NCBI GenBank assembly: GCA_015179125.1
Contig: WHVA01000281.1
Location: 82,294 to 146,293 of the forward strand
Direction: 5' to 3'
Origin: Gautieria morchelliformis
Taxonomy: Eukaryota; Basidiomycota; Agaricomycetes; Gomphales; Gomphaceae
DNA length: 64,000 nt
The translations under genes were made by a program, and so were the position numbers. This document shows, one piece after another, positions 56,037 to 64,000 of this stretch. Numbering within the stretch: position 1 is the first letter of the stretch; the number at the start of each line of letters is the position of its first letter. The notes beneath the pieces are model-generated. The model had not been told where the DNA came from, did no database searches, and saw nothing but the letters and a program-made list of their open reading frames with translations.

Positions 56037-56259
56037 TGTAGAACGAAGGAGTTATAATAAATTGTTGTTATTATTCGATCTGCTTGAGATCGTCTGCTTT
56101 TATACTAAATATCATGTCCACTATATTACTAATGACTTTGAGCTGCTGTGCCAATGCCGTGCCGGCGCACCAGCATCCTGGAGTCAAGAGCGTTCTCAAA
56201 CATCCGGCTAAGTGCATGCCGGTTCATCCTTGGCTGAGTCACCGTCCTGATTGCTAACA
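56037..56259 (-). repeat. 3' LTR of copia element 2
   Basis: A 223-bp LTR: minus-strand start TGTTAGCAATCAGG right after the polypurine tract, end GTTCTACA. It contains TAGTATAAAAGC on the minus strand (about 56095), a good TATA box. It is unrelated to the copia LTR at 2913. Confidence 0.85.
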
Positions 56260-57413
56260 CTCCCCCTCAGCAAGAAGTCCTTTCTTCTAAATCCTAATTT
56301 CCCTAGTAAATACCTATGTTGATGTAAATCCAGTCCCTTTGTGAATATATCCGCTACATTCTCCTTCGTTGGTACATACGTAAGTGTTGCCTTGTGAGAG
56401 GCCACTTTCTCGCGAATGAAGTGATACATGATGTTAATGTGTTTAGTGCGCATGTGGTATGTTGCATCATGCGATAGCGTGATGGCGCCTAGATTGTCTG
56501 ATCGAAGTGACGTAGGTTGACTTTGATCTATTCCTAGCTCCTCAATGAAGCACCTCAGCCAGATCAGTTGTTTGGCGCCCTCGGTAAGTGCTATGTATTT
56601 GGCTTCTGTAGTAGACAATGCAATTGTCCGTTGCTTCTTCGATCTCCATGTGATGGCTCCTCCTCCACGTATAGCTACATAGCCACTAATAGACAATGCA
56701 TCATTTCTATTAGCGTAGTCTGAGTCGATGAATATCTCGAGTTCAAGACCAGTGTCTCGTCGGAAGGTTATGCCATCGTCACGTGACCCCTTGAGGTACC
56801 TGAGTGCGTGCTTGATTGCCGTCCAATGCTCGGCTCCGTAAGTAGTAGTGAATTGGCTTAGATGCTGCATGGTAAAGCTAAATCGGGTCGTGTGCTGAGT
56901 GCCGCATACATCAGCGAGCCAATTGCTTTGGCATATGGTACTTCGGTAGTTGGACTTGTCACTTCCATAGGTGCTATGAGTTTGATCATCTTGTGTAGAG
57001 GTGTAGATATGGAATGAGCTGTTGCCATGTTGAATCGATCGAGTATGACATTGACATAATGTCCTTGAGACATAGTTAGCGTTCCCTCCTCTCTATTCCT
57101 CTCAACTCTAATTCCCAAGTTTTTCTTCATTTCTCCTAAATCTGTCATAGGGAATTTTCCATGAAGCTCCCCCTTGAGCTTAACCATCCCTCCTTTGGAA
57201 TCAGCAAATAATCTGAAGTCATCCACGTACACTGATATAACTTCAATTGAGTCCTTATCTTGTCTGATATAGACACATTCATCGGCTGTACTTTGACAAA
57301 AGCCGAGATCAAGTAGTAATCCACGTAAGCGCTGGTGCCAAGCTTGCCCTGATTGCTTGAGTCCGTAGAGCGCTCTATGTATTCTTAGAACACCTCCAGA
57401 CCCGTCATCAAAA
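56208..57413 (-). pseudogene. copia reverse transcriptase (3' part) and RNase H
   Basis: From 57413 the minus strand reads RIHRALYGLKQSG, then SVYVDDFRLFA with the YVDD catalytic box, KFPMTDLGEM and STRPDL. Near 56862 the frame changes and continues with RNase H: FIDSDYANR, ALSTTEAKYIALTEGAKQ, LRSDNLGA, RTKHINIMYHF and DIFTKGL. The protein ends inside the LTR start (stop 56208-56210). The frame change and the gypsy insertion make it non-functional. The domain order confirms Ty1/copia. Confidence 0.9.
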
Positions 57414-57815
57414 TGTGAGGGCAACACTAATGACGAAGCCACAACCAAAGATACTCAAGGAGATAAGAGCCGATACTAGGACAATGACCAACTGTGTAGT
57501 GGGTATCCTCAGGTTATAACTCTACCAACGATAGATACATGGGGACTTGCCTGTGTAGTGGGTATCCTCAGAGATCAAGCTGAGGAAACGCCACCACACG
57601 GGCTACAGTCTTATAGCGCTGGCAAGGCTTACATAATAGGAGAGACGGAAACTTGTAGAAGGTTACGGAAAGTGATGGAAGGTCATGGAATGTGATGGAA
57701 TGTGACATGTGATGGGATGTGACATGTGACGGAAAGTGACGGAAGGTGACGGAAAGTGACGGAAACTCATGGAAGGAAATAGAAACTTGTGGAAGGAAAC
57801 GCGTGAACCCTGACA
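57414..57815 (-). repeat. 3' LTR of the gypsy element
   Basis: 402 bp, TGTGAGGGC..CCCTGACA on the plus strand. Inside are a 21-base direct repeat (57492-57512 and 57551-57571), minus-strand TATAAG about 34 nt before AGCTTGATCT, and a run of GTGACGGAA-type repeats (57655-57765). It differs from the other LTR by two C/T changes and one base of length. Confidence 0.95.
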
Positions 57816-57828
57816 TCACCCCCCTCGC
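57816..57828 (-). other. polypurine tract of the gypsy element
   Basis: The minus strand reads GCGAGGGGGGTGA directly before the LTR start TGTCAGGG. Such a tract primes plus-strand DNA synthesis. Confidence 0.85.
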
Positions 57829-57861
57829 AATGCTTGTCGTCCCGACAAGCTCAGCTGCCAC

Positions 57862-58422
57862 CTAGCCCCCAACATCCACCGAGACATCGTTTCCAAGTAT
57901 TCCACAGGCGGGACCACCATCTCTCCTGGCCCCTCCCTTCCTGGTAGCGTAGGTCAATGATGAGCTCAGGGGGATTGGGGTCCATGGGCAAGTGCGGCCC
58001 TCGGAACCTTGCTCGATGTATTCGCTCTCCTGCCACGTTACGGAAACGCCGCCCCACCCAGCCTTCGAAAGTGTAGGGGGTTCCGCAAGGGGGGTTCCAT
58101 CGTTGAGGAAGACAGGGTCGCCGATGTAGTACGTGTTCTCTCGTCTGTGTCGGGGTCTGAGGAATGCGAGTGCAGGGCGAGTGGGCGCCTGACTTTTCGC
58201 TGGTGTGAGGTCCTCAGAGCTGACAGACCACTTTGAAGACCATGCGACGTCGAGATCACGGCAGTCAAGCATCCTTTGTAGCTTGGCTTCACTGGCTGCT
58301 CTGGATGACGAGAAGCCGGAGAAGTGCAGGAGGGTGGGATCGACACGTGACATGTTTGGCAGGTCAGAGAGGTTTTGGGTGAAGCTGGGGAGGGCAACAA
58401 GCTCAATGGCGGGCGAGGACAT
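57862..58422 (-). CDS. accessory ORF of the gypsy element, 186 aa, unrecognised
   Basis: An intact ORF lies between the chromodomain ORF and the polypurine tract, in the element's sense. It starts MSSPAIELVALPSF with a good context (CAACCATG). It has no signal peptide, membrane segment or cysteine pattern, so it does not look like an envelope protein. It is rich in Ser/Pro/Arg in the first half. The second half has TYYIGDPVFLNDGTPL, AGWGGVSVTWQESEYIEQ and GGPACGILGND. The minus strand has TATATA (58483-58488) about 60 nt before the ATG, so it may have its own promoter. It is the longest intact frame outside pol, while gag and pol are broken. Possibly a captured host gene or a lineage-specific accessory gene; function unknown. 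Confidence 0.6.
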   Translation of the reverse strand: MSSPAIELVALPSFTQNLSDLPNMSRVDPTLLHFSGFSSSRAASEAKLQRMLDCRDLDVAWSSKWSVSSEDLTPAKSQAPTRPALAFLRPRHRRENTYYIGDPVFLNDGTPLAEPPTLSKAGWGGVSVTWQESEYIEQGSEGRTCPWTPIPLSSSLTYATRKGGARRDGGPACGILGNDVSVDVGG

Positions 58423-58481
58423 GGTTGATGGATGTGGTGGGGTCGATGCAGTGGAAGCGAGTGGTCACAGGTGGAGAGGGG

Positions 58482-58489
58482 ATATATAG
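58482..58489 (-). promoter_or_regulatory. TATA box before the accessory ORF
   Basis: The minus strand reads GCTATATATCCCC about 60 nt before the ATG at 58422, after the end of the pol frame (58529). Position and sense fit a core promoter; no expression evidence. Confidence 0.45.
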
Positions 58490-58528
58490 CTTATTGGAAT
58501 GAATTGGTTAGGCGGAGGCCGATATCGC

Positions 58529-59203
58529 TTATCTTTGGGGTTCTGGACCCTTGGTATTATGAGTAGATGCTCTGCCTGCTGTCCAGTCGAAGAGAGTTTG
58601 CCTGGAAGGTTCTGTGAAGTTCTGAAATCTCTGGAAGGGGAGGGACATGTATGTGGCTGCTGAGATACGCTGAGGTGCCTCTGGGTTCTGCCGGTGAAAT
58701 TCCTTCACGAGTCGCTTTGCCCCAGAGACATCTTTCGCTGGTAGCCAGAGATCGTCAGCAGCTCCATAGCCCTTCCAGCGCACGAGATACTCCAACCTTC
58801 CACGGAACATCCTGCTGTCTAGAATCCTTTCAACTTCATATTCTTCGGCTCCATCCCGTATGACAGGGGGGGGTGGTGGAGGGGCATGACGTTCAAGAAT
58901 TGGGTCATCTTCATATGGCCGAAGCAGGACGACAGAGAACACTGGATGTGTGCGACCAAAGGATGCAGGAAGATTTAGACCATAGGCATTTCGTGAGACC
59001 ACCTTATTAACAGTGTAGGGGCCTAGCCACTTGTGGTCTAGCTTCTTCATTGGGCGAGTGGTTGTGATGTTTTGTGCATTGAGCCAGACCTTGTCACCAA
59101 GCTTATAAACTGGGGCTGTTTTATGGTGCACGTCATAGAAGCGTGCCATGTCCTCTGCTGCCTTGGACAGGACTGAACGAGCTTCTCTTGTGGCCGCTTC
59201 CAT
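58529..59203 (-). pseudogene. gypsy integrase C-terminal part with chromodomain
   Basis: The frame starts within integrase (REARSVLSKAAEDMARFYD, then DKVWLNAQNI and KKLDHKWLGPYTV, the usual GPY/F-type module). Near its end comes a chromodomain: EEYEVERILDSRMFRGRLEY, LVRWKGYG, then DDLWLPAKDV. Chromodomains direct integration toward marked chromatin in this group. It ends at 58529-58531. It belongs to the integrase read from 59936 but is separated by frame changes at about 59350 and 59210. Confidence 0.88.
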
Positions 59204-59936
59204 CCGCGTTGTGAACTCATCCAGGGCCTCGAGTCGAGTTTCCCGGATGGTTCCAGTCCCAGCCTTGGATGTTGGCCACTGTCCAACATGAAGGGTGTAG
59301 TCTGGGTTGAGGCATGGATTCGGTTGTTATAGGCAAACTCGGCCAAGGATATCCTTCAAACCAATCATCCTGACGCTGGTTGATGAATAGTCGAAGGTAT
59401 TGCTCAATCTCCTGATTAACCCTTTCAGTCTGTCCATCAGTTTGGGGGTGATAAGCAGTAGAGGCAGCGACTTTGACACCAAGAAGTTTGTTCAGTTCAC
59501 GCATGAACTGGGAGATGAACTGTGTGCCTCGATCACTGATGATTTCTTCAGGGAGCCCATGAAGTTTCCAAACATGATCACGGAAGAGTCGGGCAACTCC
59601 CACCGAAGTTACATCTGAAGTGGTGGGAATGACATGTGCACGCTTTGAGAGGTGATCGACGACAACAAGGAGAGCATCATAGCCATGACTGGTAGGCAGT
59701 TCTACAATCAAGTCAACAGACATAACCTGCCACCTACGGTCTGGGATACGGTTCGGTAGAAGCTTGCCAATGGGAGAAGCAGGGAAGGTTTTTGTCCGGT
59801 TGCACAGGTCACAGGCCTTCATGTATTTTGCAATGTAACGTCCCATCCCAGGCCACCAGTAACTCCGAGCAACTAGTTCAGTGGTTCTCCAACGACCAGG
59901 GTGACCGGTGAGAGGCATGTCATGGTGCGCTTTCAC
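59047..59936 (-). pseudogene. gypsy integrase zinc finger and catalytic core (frameshifted)
   Basis: From 59936 downward on the minus strand: HHDMPLTGHPG..CDLCNRTK (HHCC zinc finger), then SVDLIVELPTS with the first Asp, ISDRGTQFISQF with the second Asp and QTERVNQEIEQYL with the Glu. Near 59350 the frame changes, and EFAYNNRIHAST continues in the next frame (59047-59346). A stop near 59950 separates it from RNase H. All three catalytic residues are present. Confidence 0.88.
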
Positions 59937-61846
59937 TATGTCATGTCATAGTTTTGCATCAAGCGGCACGTACACTTTGTTGTGATAGAGGACAAGCCCA
60001 TCCTGTTCAGACCACTCTTCTCCTCGTAAATTGCCAGAGGAGCCCAGTTCTTTGAGAGCCTTGACAACCTTTTCATCCCGGTCACACAGTTCCTTACTCG
60101 ATTGAGGAAAGCATCACCTTCACCTGGGACTAACTGCGCGCCAGCCTCTGGGGGACTCGCCTTGATGTGGAACAAGTCAGGGGTAAGTAAGACTTGATTT
60201 TGGTTGTCTTCCTCCCCCCGCTTATGATCCACACGTCGTGAGAGTGCATCAGGCTTGGCTGAATGACGACCAGGACGATGGATCAGCTCAAAATCAAAGC
60301 GAGAGAGGTAGAGTGACCAGCGTGCTTGACGACGGTTCAGGTGTTGTGCAGTGCGGAAGTAGGTGAGATTCTGATGGTCATTGAGAATCTCAATCTTGTG
60401 CTTTGTTCCCTCTAAGATGTGGCGCCATTCCTCTAATCCCCGAATCACAGAAAGGAGCTCCTTGTCATAGATGGCATAGTTGCGTTCAGCATCATTGAGG
60501 CTTTTGGAGACAAACCCCACAGGCCGCCATTTGCCATCATCACATAGCTGGGACAGTACTGCTCCTGTGGCATAGGCTGAGGCATCTGTTTCAAGACGGA
60601 AATGTTTGTCTTGATCAGGGAGGACAAGGATCGGTGTTGAGGTGATAAGGAGTTTGAGCTTGTCGAAGGACGCTTGCTCTGGGCCATTTGGATCCCAAGA
60701 CCATTGGGCATCCTGTTTTGTCAACTGGTTGAGGGGCTTTGCAATGTGTGAGAAGTCTTCCACAAATCTACGGTAGAAGTTGATGAAACCAAGGAATGAT
60801 TTGACTTCAGTGACGTTACGTGGTATTGGCCAGTCCCGCACCCCTGCAACCTTGACTGGGTCCATGGCAACCTGTCCTTGAGAGAGGATGAGGCCGAGAT
60901 ACTCCACCTCTAGTTGCTCAAATAGGCATTTTTCAGGTTTGAGGTACAGGTTGTTGGCCCGGAGGATTTCAAGGACACGTCGTACAATCCTACGATGTTC
61001 TTCAAGCGACTCTGTGAAGATGAGAATGTCGTCCATGAACACCACCACAACCCCTTCATCGATGAGACTCTTGAAGATGTCATTCATCATCGTCTGGAAG
61101 GTTGCTGGGCTGTTCGTGAGTCCAAAGAACATGACTAGAGGTTCATACAGGCCCCTATTTGTCCGAAAGGCTGCCTTCCACTCATCTCCCTCTTTTATGC
61201 GTACATTATTATATCCCCAGCGAATGTCAAGCTTTGTGAAGTATTTAGCCCTTCCAGCAGCAATCTTATTCATGATGTCTGGAACAAGGGGCAAAGGATA
61301 GGCATTCTTGATTGTTATATCATTGAGCTTCCGGTAGTCCTGCACAAATCTAAGACTGCCGTCCTTTTTCTTCACAAAGAAGACTGGAGATGCCATAGGT
61401 GACTTGGAAGGACGGATACGATGGCTCTTCAGGTTCTCCTCAAGGAAGTTATCCAGTTCCCTTTGCTCAACCGGTGACATTGGGTAAACCTTTGTGCTGA
61501 AGGGTTGTGCACCTGGAGTGAGCTCAATTGCATGGTCCCAGGGCTTTCGAGGAGGCAGTTGGTCAAATGACTCCTTAGAAAACACATCCTTGAACTCCTG
61601 GTATGGTTTAGGGACAAGGTCCTCGAAGGATCTGACTGGTGCAGACTTGCTGGCCCGTTCAGCAAGCTGTTGGGAGACAGTCCAGCCTGCGCCAATCATT
61701 TCAGGACTCTCATTCACAAAGATGACAAAGGTCCTGTCTCCTTCCTCAAGTAGGGAGCGGGTGTGCTGTATGGGAACCTCCTTTGATCTACACTCTCTTC
61801 TGTAACAGTTTCGACTGTGGGCCTCTGACAACAGGTCTGCCCCCAC
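59936..61846 (-). pseudogene. gypsy reverse transcriptase and RNase H
   Basis: A long open frame of 636 codons. It begins with the linker after protease (GADLLSEAHS), then reverse transcriptase motifs LPPRKPWDHAIEL, SPVFFVKKKDGSLRFVQDYR, FTKLDIRWGYNN, FGLTNSPATFQ and VVFMDDILIF (catalytic FMDD), and RNase H motifs LETDASAYATGAVL, YDKELLSVIRG, DHQNLTYF and HSAKPDALSRR. A frame change near 60098 leads it out of the integrase frame and it ends at 59936. This is the best preserved piece of pol. Confidence 0.92.
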
Positions 61847-62230
61847 ATGACTTGGGACAGCGTGTCATCTTCACATCTCCTGTACGCCAGTCAACTTCTG
61901 GGTTGTGTTCAACAAGCCATGTGTGACCAAGAATGATGGCAAGTCGTCCAAGGCTCGTGACAGAGAATGTGGCACGTTCCGTATGATCCCCAAAGGTGCA
62001 AATGAGGTCGACCTCTTCCTTGATTGAGCCAGCCTCATTTGGGGTACCATCAATATTGTAGACGGGGATGGCACGGGGTAGGGGATGGGTCCGAAGTCTG
62101 TGTTCCCTTACAAACTCCACATCGATGAACATCCCTGTAGCACCACTGTCAAGGAGGGAGTCAATTGCAAGTGGATGCCCTGTGTCAACGGAGTGGACCT
62201 TGAGAGGTACTTTGGTGCATCGGCGGAGGT
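61788..62230 (-). pseudogene. gypsy retropepsin (aspartic protease)
   Basis: The minus-strand frame has SLLDSGATGMFIDVEFV (catalytic DSG), VYNIDGTPNEAG and ILGHTWLVEHNPEVDW, the standard layout of this protease. Downstream the frame is lost near 61841, in a run of five G, one base from the reverse transcriptase frame. Upstream (62230-62433) the link to gag is also out of frame. The enzyme cuts the element polyprotein. Confidence 0.88.
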
Positions 62231-62433
62231 CCGCAGTACGGACATATAGAGGGACTGGAAGGTTTGCATTAGCAACTGGAGCGATGGGTTGGGTTTTGGC
62301 ATGGCTGGTTTGGTTTCAGTTCGATCAGGGATAGGAGAAGGATGCATCATATCGCCTGTGATCCCTATTGTACATGTTTCGAGAACTGAAAACCGATTCG
62401 TCGAGCGGGGCATGTCTTTCACCGCTGACTGGC

Positions 62434-63539
62434 CTAAAAACCCTTTCCTTCCTCTTGGACAGGGGCTTCCACCTTCTGTTTGCGTTCCTCTATCGCTGCT
62501 GCTACAGATTTAGAGACAATTGCTGCAATGTCTGCCTCTGTGAGGTTTGCACGGATTCGTGGCTTGCGAGGTTCAGGACAGTCTGGTGAAATGTGACCAG
62601 GTCTCTTACAGTTGTAGCAGGTCCGTGTTTCGGTGCGGCGGCGGGATGAGTCAATGTCCATAGGTGTCGCATTACTGGGTGGTGCTGTGACAACAGGAGC
62701 CGTAGCAGGAGTGTGGAGTGGTCGGGCAGGAGGAGGGCGATTAGAGACATGAGGTGTCTGTGCCTTCCTGACCTCTAACAGACGGCGATGATTGCGGTCA
62801 ATCTGACAGGCTGCTTCCTTCCAGGCTTTGAGGTTGGATGGAAGAAAGGGCTGGGCGTGGATCTTGTCAAGGATACCTGCTGGAAGGCCACGAGCATAGG
62901 CATCCTCGAGTGCCTCATCATTAAAGCCTGTCCTGCCTGCCAGGATCTCAAATTGAGCCGTGTATTCATCTGCCGACATTCCTGACGCCATCCTAAGGTC
63001 ATGCAGCTTAGTGCGAGCCGTTCTGGCACGATCTGGGTCACCAAAGGCCTCCTCCACACGTTTAATAAACCCCTCCAGAGTGGATATAGAGGAGGTGCCA
63101 TCAATGACAGCCTGTGTCTCGTTGTGTGCCCATATCTCCGCAGAGCCTCCCGTCATGAAGGAAAGAGCGTATAGGATCTTTGTGCGTTCATCTGGGAAGG
63201 ATGCTGGCTGGACAGCGATGGACAACTTGATAGACCTGATAAACCCTTCAGTCTCTGCACGGTCTCCATTGAACTTCTCTGGTTCGCTGCTTTGATAGAG
63301 CGAGTAGATGGAGGGACACTGTGAGGTACTGAGGGCGCAAGGGCTTGAGCAGCAGCAACAGCAGCGTTGGTGGCAGCATTGGCTAAGTGGTCGTGAACGT
63401 TAGCAATCTGATTGTGCAGTTCCTGATTCTGCAGTTGAAGTTGCTGCAACTGCTGTGCTTGGCTGGAAAGGAGGCCTCGAAGAAATGGCCCATGATCACC
63501 CAGGGCGTCCCAGTATGCGTCTGGGAGTTGGTCTGCCAT
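62434..63539 (-). pseudogene. gypsy gag with zinc knuckle (one frameshift)
   Basis: It starts at ATG 63539 (MADQLPDAYWDALGDHG), then a Gln-rich coiled coil. A one-base difference near 63283 moves the frame; the capsid part continues as SFMTGGSAEIWA, RARTARTKLHDLRM, EYTAQFEILAG and AYARGLP. It ends with the zinc knuckle CYNCKRPGHISPDC (CX2CX4HX4C) and a charged tail (stop 62434-62436). It forms the particle core and binds element RNA. Confidence 0.88.
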
Positions 63540-63587
63540 AGGCTGAGATGAAGGCTGGTTAAGAAAAGTGTGTGGGGTCGTCCTATG

Positions 63588-63599
63588 AGCTTGATCTTC
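63588..63599 (-). other. self-priming primer-binding site of the gypsy element
   Basis: Directly inside the 5' LTR the minus strand reads GAAGATCAAGCTCAT. It lacks the TGG expected for a tRNA primer. Its AGATCAAGCT (63588-63597) is the exact complement of AGCTTGATCT in the LTR (63758-63767 and 57572-57581), which lies 34 nt after TATAAG, just where transcription should begin. Tf1 and relatives prime reverse transcription with the 5' end of their own mRNA. Confidence 0.75.
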
Positions 63600-64000
63600 T
63601 GTGAGGGCAACACTAATGACGAAGCCACAACCAAAGATACTCAAGGAGATAAGAGCCGATACTAGGACAATGACCAACTGTGTAGTGGGTATCCTCAGGT
63701 TATAACTCTACCAACGATAGATACATGGGGACTTGCCTGTGTAGTGGGTATCCTCAGAGATCAAGCTGAGGAAACGCCACCACACGGGCTACAGTCTTAT
63801 AGCGCTGGCAAGGCTTACATAATAGGAGAGACGGAAACTTGTAGAAGGTTACGGAAAGTGATGGAAGGTCATGGAATGTGACGGAATGTGACATGTGACG
63901 GATGTGACATGTGACGGAAAGTGACGGAAGGTGACGGAAAGTGACGGAAACTCATGGAAGGAAATAGAAACTTGTGGAAGGAAACGCGTGAACCCTGACA
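63600..64000 (-). repeat. 5' LTR of the gypsy element
   Basis: 401 bp from TGTGAGGGC to CCCTGACA, ending at the last base of the window. Minus-strand TATAAG at 63796-63801 precedes the predicted transcript start at 63767. Otherwise as for 57414-57815. Confidence 0.95.

Larger units (their letters stand above)
56037..57413 (-). mobile_element. Ty1/copia element 2, 3' end, split by a gypsy insertion
   Basis: On the minus strand: part of the reverse transcriptase, RNase H, polypurine tract (GCTGAGGGGGAG, 56260-56271) and LTR (56037-56259). At 57413 the coding sequence stops abruptly at the LTR of the Ty3/gypsy element, so the missing integrase, gag and 5' LTR should continue beyond 64000. Confidence 0.92.
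57414..64000 (-). mobile_element. Ty3/gypsy chromodomain retrotransposon (Tf1/sushi-like), LTR to LTR
   Basis: Two nearly identical LTRs (57414-57815 and 63600-64000) enclose, on the minus strand, a primer-binding site, gag with zinc knuckle, protease, reverse transcriptase, RNase H, integrase with chromodomain, an extra ORF and a polypurine tract. The order with integrase last is that of Ty3/gypsy, and the chromodomain places it in the chromovirus branch. It sits inside the reverse transcriptase of copia element 2, with CAAAA (57409-57413) before it. The matching duplication would be at 64001-64005, outside the window. The frame is broken in at least five places. Confidence 0.95.

Noticed and set aside
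57862..58422. Envelope protein in the gypsy element
   Set aside because: Its position fits an env gene, but the ORF has no signal peptide, membrane segment or cysteine pattern, so I only call it an accessory ORF.

Overview
The window reads as fungal nuclear DNA. Small introns of about 50-75 nt with GT..AG ends, CFEM-domain surface proteins, Ty1/copia and Tf1/sushi-type Ty3/gypsy retroelements and Helitron-like ends all fit a filamentous basidiomycete. An Agaricomycete such as a Rhizoctonia-type fungus is my best guess, by inference only. There are no prokaryotic operons, rRNA genes or convincing tRNA genes.

Layout. (1) 1-28661 is a repeat-dominated, gene-empty compartment. It starts with the 3' part of a decayed copia element and its LTR (1-3349), followed by low-complexity DNA with LTR pieces, gypsy relics (about 12 kb), a cluster of 16 TGAGTCA motifs (15247-15760) and a head-to-tail array of four Helitron-like units (16712-about 26495). 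The units carry hairpin + CTAG 3' ends, TATA-containing GC-rich modules, 17/18/21-bp minisatellites and a captured gene fragment. A 377-bp MITE, a 610-bp solo LTR and a 1062-bp insert sit in the array, and each can be dated against an uninterrupted sister copy in the same window. A nested pair of solo LTRs follows (26904-28661). (2) 28662-30662 is featureless. (3) 30663-54662 holds the host genes: a bZIP factor with a putative membrane segment, a secreted aldose 1-epimerase (11 exons), an F-box protein, a very large disordered protein (8 exons, 1638 aa), a GFA/CENP-V-type zinc protein and two neighbouring CFEM proteins. (4) 56037-64000 is a second copia element whose reverse transcriptase is interrupted by an LTR-to-LTR, chromodomain-bearing Ty3/gypsy element (57414-64000). 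Its second LTR ends exactly at the window edge.

How the parts relate. The host genes show no common pathway. The secreted or surface proteins (epimerase, two CFEM proteins) suit an extracellular lifestyle, and the bZIP, F-box and disordered proteins look regulatory or nuclear. The gypsy element shows a self-priming arrangement (10-nt PBS matching the inferred transcript start 34 nt after a TATA box) and an extra 186-aa ORF with its own TATA box between the chromodomain and the 3' LTR. Exon models for the epimerase, bZIP, GFA, CFEM, F-box and large disordered genes were built by hand; each keeps an open frame across all junctions, but none has transcript support.
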